The notes under the pieces are model-generated. The model was not told the origin of the DNA. It saw nothing but the letters and a program-made list of their open reading frames with translations, and ran no database searches. Below are positions 60,401 to 64,000 of a stretch of 64,000 nucleotides of DNA, one piece after another (position 1 is the first letter of the stretch; each line of letters opens with the position of its first letter). The stretch is from Acheta domesticus (Eukaryota > Arthropoda > Insecta > Orthoptera > Gryllidae): positions 179,498,675-179,562,674 of the forward strand of contig JAHLJT010000631.1 in assembly GCA_031308135.1 (NCBI GenBank), written 5' to 3'. The position numbers were made by a program, and so were the translations under genes.

Positions 60401-61234
60401 AATACAAAAATTTATGTCGCCAACTCTCGGTCGGAACAGACGCCATCAAACGTGTAAGGGTTTGTCAAAGACCCCAAAGGTGCAATGGGTTTATCTCGCT
60501 GGTAAGACCAAATGTATCTCTTGTATTAGCAAACAAATGGAATTCTCAGGGCAGACGCAAAAATGGCAGGCTTCCTGCTGCTTTCAAGGAAGGTACACAC
60601 GTATATCAGGGTTGTCTTCTGCACGCATGCCTTGGGCGACGCTGTGAAAAGGAACCAAGGGAGAGAGGAGCAATAAAATAGAAACTGAAAAAGAAGAGAC
60701 CATAAATATAAACAATCTAAAACGGATACGTTTGAGTGAATATACGATCGAGTTGAAAGCAAAAAGGAGAGAGAACATAAGAGAAGAAACCATGGTGGAA
60801 TAGGCTGATACAAAAGAGAAGTGTTTGCGGTGGGGGCATAATTTTTCTGACATTGACTTTTTTTTTAGAAAAGTGCATATCATTTTAAAAAGCACATTAA
60901 TTACGCATCTTTTAACCTTCAATACCTATTAAAATTAAAGGCGCTATAAATATACAACGAGACGAATCATGTTACGCGAATATCTAAACGAAATAATTTG
61001 TGCAATTCTCTACAAATTTGCACAAATATTTCCAAGTATAGTATTTTGGCTCGGTAATTTTTTCTCGCGTCTTAAGTGAAAAAAATGCATGTTATGTAAA
61101 ATGTACATATTATTTCTCAGATCAACTACGTCAGGCCTGTCAAACTGAGCCCGCACTGTCTACTTACCTGCCTGCAAAACCCGACGGTCCAGAGGGCAGG
61201 AGCCATTTGACTCTACAGTCAGTTTCCTTCCTTT
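60400..61234. other. Intergenic DNA downstream of esterase copy 2
   Basis: No gene recognised. A+G-rich stretch near 60,650-60,800 produces chance minus-strand frames. Confidence 0.4.
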
Positions 61235-61810
61235 ATTAATATTTAATATTTATTTTTTATTTATTTTAAGCCAAAACAGTTAGACACTGTGTATGACATA
61301 CTACGAGGGAAGTGTATTCAGTGCAAGTTTTTTTTTTAAATCTGGGATCCCTACTCTAAGCTATGTACAAGTTGAATTCTGAATACAAAAAGAAATGAGG
61401 GTTTTTGGAAAGATTTGAAAAGAAAATGTTCACTACGATGTAATAAAATTAATTTTCAATGATAAATGAACTACAGATTTGGCCTCTTATCCCTCATGAC
61501 CTTCATAAAGGAATATACTTCCTGCAACATGGAGAACGACAATTCGAATAACTATTTCCCACGGAACTCTAGAAGATATGCACACACTGTGAAGTTACAT
61601 TTATGTCCACAAGCAAAACAAGGGGCCATCTCTGCATTCACCCAAAAGATCAGGTAAACTAGACGCAAAATCTGGTTGATATGAGGATCATTGACACAGA
61701 AGCTGAGGTACAATATTTGTTTTAGGTTGTTTAGAATTATACAGTCCAAACAGTAAATAATACATTAAATATCATTGTTAAAATTAATATTACTTTCATT
61801 TTTCATGTTC
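61235..61810 (-). mobile_element. TTATTTATTT-family retroposon, longest copy
   Basis: Runs from TTATTTATTTTAAGCC through ATCCCTACTCTAAGC, GAACTACAGATTTGG, GGGGCCATCTCTGCATTC and GAAGCTGAGGTACAATA, and past it to a stretch resembling 29,045-29,140. It combines parts found separately in the 28,656, 46,090 and 50,648 copies. Confidence 0.6.
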
Positions 61811-61839
61811 GGTATACTCTCTTAGAAAACCCTAGAGGA

Positions 61840-62080
61840 GAGTTAGTTTAATTTTTTAAACGAGATGTTTTGCAGAATTTCTGTTTGAAATTAATGCAAA
61901 TTATAAAAAAATCTCAAAAAATGTTACAATTTTTTTCTAAGGACAGAACATGGGATGCTTGAAATAATGGGACAGGTCTAATTTTTGCTGAACTATGTTA
62001 ATTTTCTTGAAAATTGTAAATTTAGAACTATTTTTAGACGTAATGCAAGAAAGGCTGTGCTTTTGAAGAACCAATAGTTA
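61840..62080 (-). repeat. CGGGAAAGT-family repeat, degraded end
   Basis: Ends GCTGTGCTTTTGAAGAACCA, resembling the CTGTGCTTTTCTGTAGCACC end at 7,345; AT-rich module-like sequence precedes it. Confidence 0.35.
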
Positions 62081-62177
62081 CATGTGGGTTATGCAAGGCA
62101 ATTAAACATATCAAACAATGTTTTCAATTTTGTTTCAATGAAATGTGAGGAAAAATATCATTAGCATTTGTTTGCAG

Positions 62178-62315
62178 CATTAGAGGATAAGCTCGAATTT
62201 AATAAAAAGCCTAAAGCTAGCTACTGCAATTTAGCCATATTGTCCAAAATGCTCAACAATGATTTCTCAAAACGAGTACTTGTCAGTACAATGATGAAAG
62301 CAAACATTTATGAAG
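62178..62315 (+). other. Possible unassigned coding exon
   Basis: Open between TTTGTTTGCAG and GTAACA, 138 nt, reading LEDKLEFNKKPKASYCNLAI, LSKMLNNDFSKRVLV and MMKANIYEG. Composition is more protein-like than nearby frames, but I recognise no domain and no partner exon. Confidence 0.2.
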
Positions 62316-63349
62316 GTAACAATATTGTTTGCTACAAAAACCTTCTACACAAGTATATAAATACAGATAAGAAAAAAGTGCGTTTTTAAATGCATATTTT
62401 ACATTTTTAGTGCCTTTTTTACATTTTAAATACCTATTTTGCCTGCCTATTTCACCAGTTGTACGTGCTTTTAAATTCGCAGCTTAGTGATTATATTATT
62501 ACAGGATTTGTAAACCTCTCATTTGATTAGTCTTAGGAAATTACTACTGAACGATGTAAAATATATATTTAATATTTTTATTATTACTGATATATTTAGA
62601 GTTAAATTAATTTATTTCTATCAAAATGACTCAAGTTTGTTACCTTATAAAACGCCTCTAATTATTGTAACAGATTATTTAGGTCTAATCTCTCTGCTCC
62701 AAATTGTCAATTTTTGCTGATCAAAATAATTTCATTACCCAGAAAAAATTATATTCATTTGTTTTGTTACACAGAGTTTTTAAAATTTATATTGACATGT
62801 CGGATTTTTAACTGTTGTTATATTAATTCCGCATTGGACTATTAAACTGTAGAAATATCATTCGGCTCCCACTCCATCGGAAATTTTTATTGCTTGTCCG
62901 TTATGTATCGTGACAATCAGAGAGGATATTAATGAGCACAGTGGCTTGTGGATTACAGAAAGGGATGTGGACATCGCCCAGGGCTTGTTAATCCCCATCT
63001 GCTCGATAGATATTCCCAATTTATTTCCAGATGTTATCACTGGTGATTGCTGAGTGCTGAAAAACAGTTTTCACAATACTACTTCACAATGTTACTAAAT
63101 TTTTTACTCCTCACTGATACAATATTTCAATAGTAAATGAGACCTTTGTGGAAGCATACGAGAATGCTAGTTTGAGAATCCGTAGAATGCTAGTTTTAAA
63201 TAGGTTGATACACTTGTCAGTAACAAAATTATTTAATATATAATGAAGTATAATTAGAATTATACATGATTGGTTTACCGTTCTTTATTAGTTTACTACA
63301 ATGTTTTACGATAACGACTTTCACTATTGTATAAGATGTGTCTGGAGAG

Positions 63350-63600
63350 TAATGCAAGTTTTTAAAACCAATATATTGGTTGAAGATATTGCTACAAACG
63401 TATAGTACTCTTCTAAATTCTTCCCTTGGGCATCCTTTGGGAACTTTTTTTCCTGGGTCTCTGCCACGGACGGTACGCGTCCTGGAAGGCTTCAACGAGG
63501 ACTTCGGAAAGAGGTATCGTCACGATGTCTTGGATGGCATCAGTCGATCCAAAACGGACTCCTTTCAGGGCGGTCTTGACATTGACCCAGTTATCTGATT
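63350..63600 (-). pseudogene. mariner-like transposase C-terminal fragment
   Basis: On the minus strand from about 63,588: VKTALKGVRFGSTDAIQDIV, then SEVLVEAFQDAYRPWQRP, resembling the mariner ending (ALKGxRFxSxxxV...FQxxYxxWQxR). A frameshift follows, then CPREEFRRVLYVC. The catalytic part is absent. Confidence 0.45.
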
Positions 63601-63635
63601 ACCAGTGATCTGACCCAGTTATCTGATCGAAATTC

Positions 63636-63715
63636 CTCCACCGTCGGGAATCGAACCCTAAGGACACGCTACAACGCTGCAAGGCAATAGAAGCCACCGC
63701 TGTGGGTGAGACGGC
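63636..63715 (-). mobile_element. tRNA-like SINE head fragment
   Basis: The minus strand has GGGTTCGATTCCC (a good B box) about 40 nt after GGTGGCTTCTATTGCC (A-box-like). No complete tRNA cloverleaf was seen, so a SINE head is more likely than a tRNA gene. Confidence 0.4.
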
Positions 63716-64000
63716 AACGGTGATAGTGACGAGAACGAGGGCGTAGACTCAGATGCCATTTTCTCTTCCTTTCCCAAGTGCCTGTGCCTCCACGTCCACC
63801 TCCACCAGCTCCCCGGTTACTCTTCAGCTTTCCGCGCTGACGGGCTCTCCCTAACCATCAGAGCCCCCTCCAAGCTTCACCCCTCGCAACTCGCCGCAAC
63901 TCTTGTCTGATCCTCTTGTCTGATCCTCCACCCCTCCAATCTCGCGCCAACATCCCCTCCTCCCGGCGCCGCCGTCAGGCTTCGGCGGGCAGTGACTTTG
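63716..64000. other. Pyrimidine-rich, GC-rich window end
   Basis: CT-rich stretch (TCCACGTCCACCTCCACCAG and similar) running off the window. It could be the start of a gene or a LINE; no frame is long enough to decide. Confidence 0.3.

Noticed and set aside
60584..60922. 112-codon minus-strand hydrophobic frame
   Set aside because: Composition follows a purine-rich tract read in reverse; no conserved motif or splice signal supports a membrane protein.
63636..63715. Genuine tRNA gene on the minus strand
   Set aside because: There is a B-box match but I could not form acceptor, D and anticodon stems; a SINE head is simpler.

Overview
This window looks like a piece of an insect nuclear genome: AT-rich, with introns, crowded with interspersed repeats and with no bacterial-style gene packing. 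The only clear protein-coding content is a tandem pair of carboxylesterase (alpha/beta-hydrolase, type-B COE) genes, both on the + strand. Each has nine coding exons with identical exon sizes (141, 295, 183, 203, 172, 182, 148, 133 and 166 nt) and identical intron phases. Each set joins into an open frame of exactly 540 residues without a signal peptide, which suggests intracellular detoxification or dietary esterases. I cannot name the species.

Layout: 1-4,800 is upstream DNA with simple repeats, an inverted repeat pair and a possible promoter plus 5' noncoding exon (about 3,697-3,917). 4,986-26,915 is esterase copy 1, whose intron 5 has swollen to 6.7 kb with Dong/R4-like retrotransposons, a Tc1-type element and TAA microsatellites. 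26,916-42,090 is a 15-kb intergenic stretch holding a decayed third copy of esterase exon 9, a Tc1 transposase fragment split by a retroposon, nested tRNA-type SINEs and large inverted copies of one noncoding repeat family. 42,112-58,166 is esterase copy 2. 58,167-64,000 is downstream DNA with a 285-bp tandem duplication, a GC-rich patch, more repeats and a mariner-like transposase fragment.

The two esterases differ at positions that matter. Both keep the Ser190-Glu325-His445 triad, but the nucleophile elbow is GPSAG in copy 1 and GGSAG in copy 2 instead of the usual GESAG, and copy 1 has YGGGF where copy 2 has the usual HGGGF. Copy 1 intron 3 has a GC-AG splice pair. Both genes carry a broken tandem duplicate of coding exon 1 just upstream of the real one, with the same junction sequence, so the exon duplication probably predates the gene duplication.

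The repeats can be dated relative to each other. Two paralogous copies of a noncoding family with 'CGGGAAAGT' ends provide natural empty sites for a pogo-like insertion (TA duplication) and a hAT-like insertion (8-bp duplication). A SINE with a 13-bp duplication sits in an LTR-like sequence. I found no convincing new gene system; the most unusual items are the esterase active-site changes, the exon-1 duplication, and the CGGGAAAGT family with its roughly 300-bp internal modules and palindromic arrangement.
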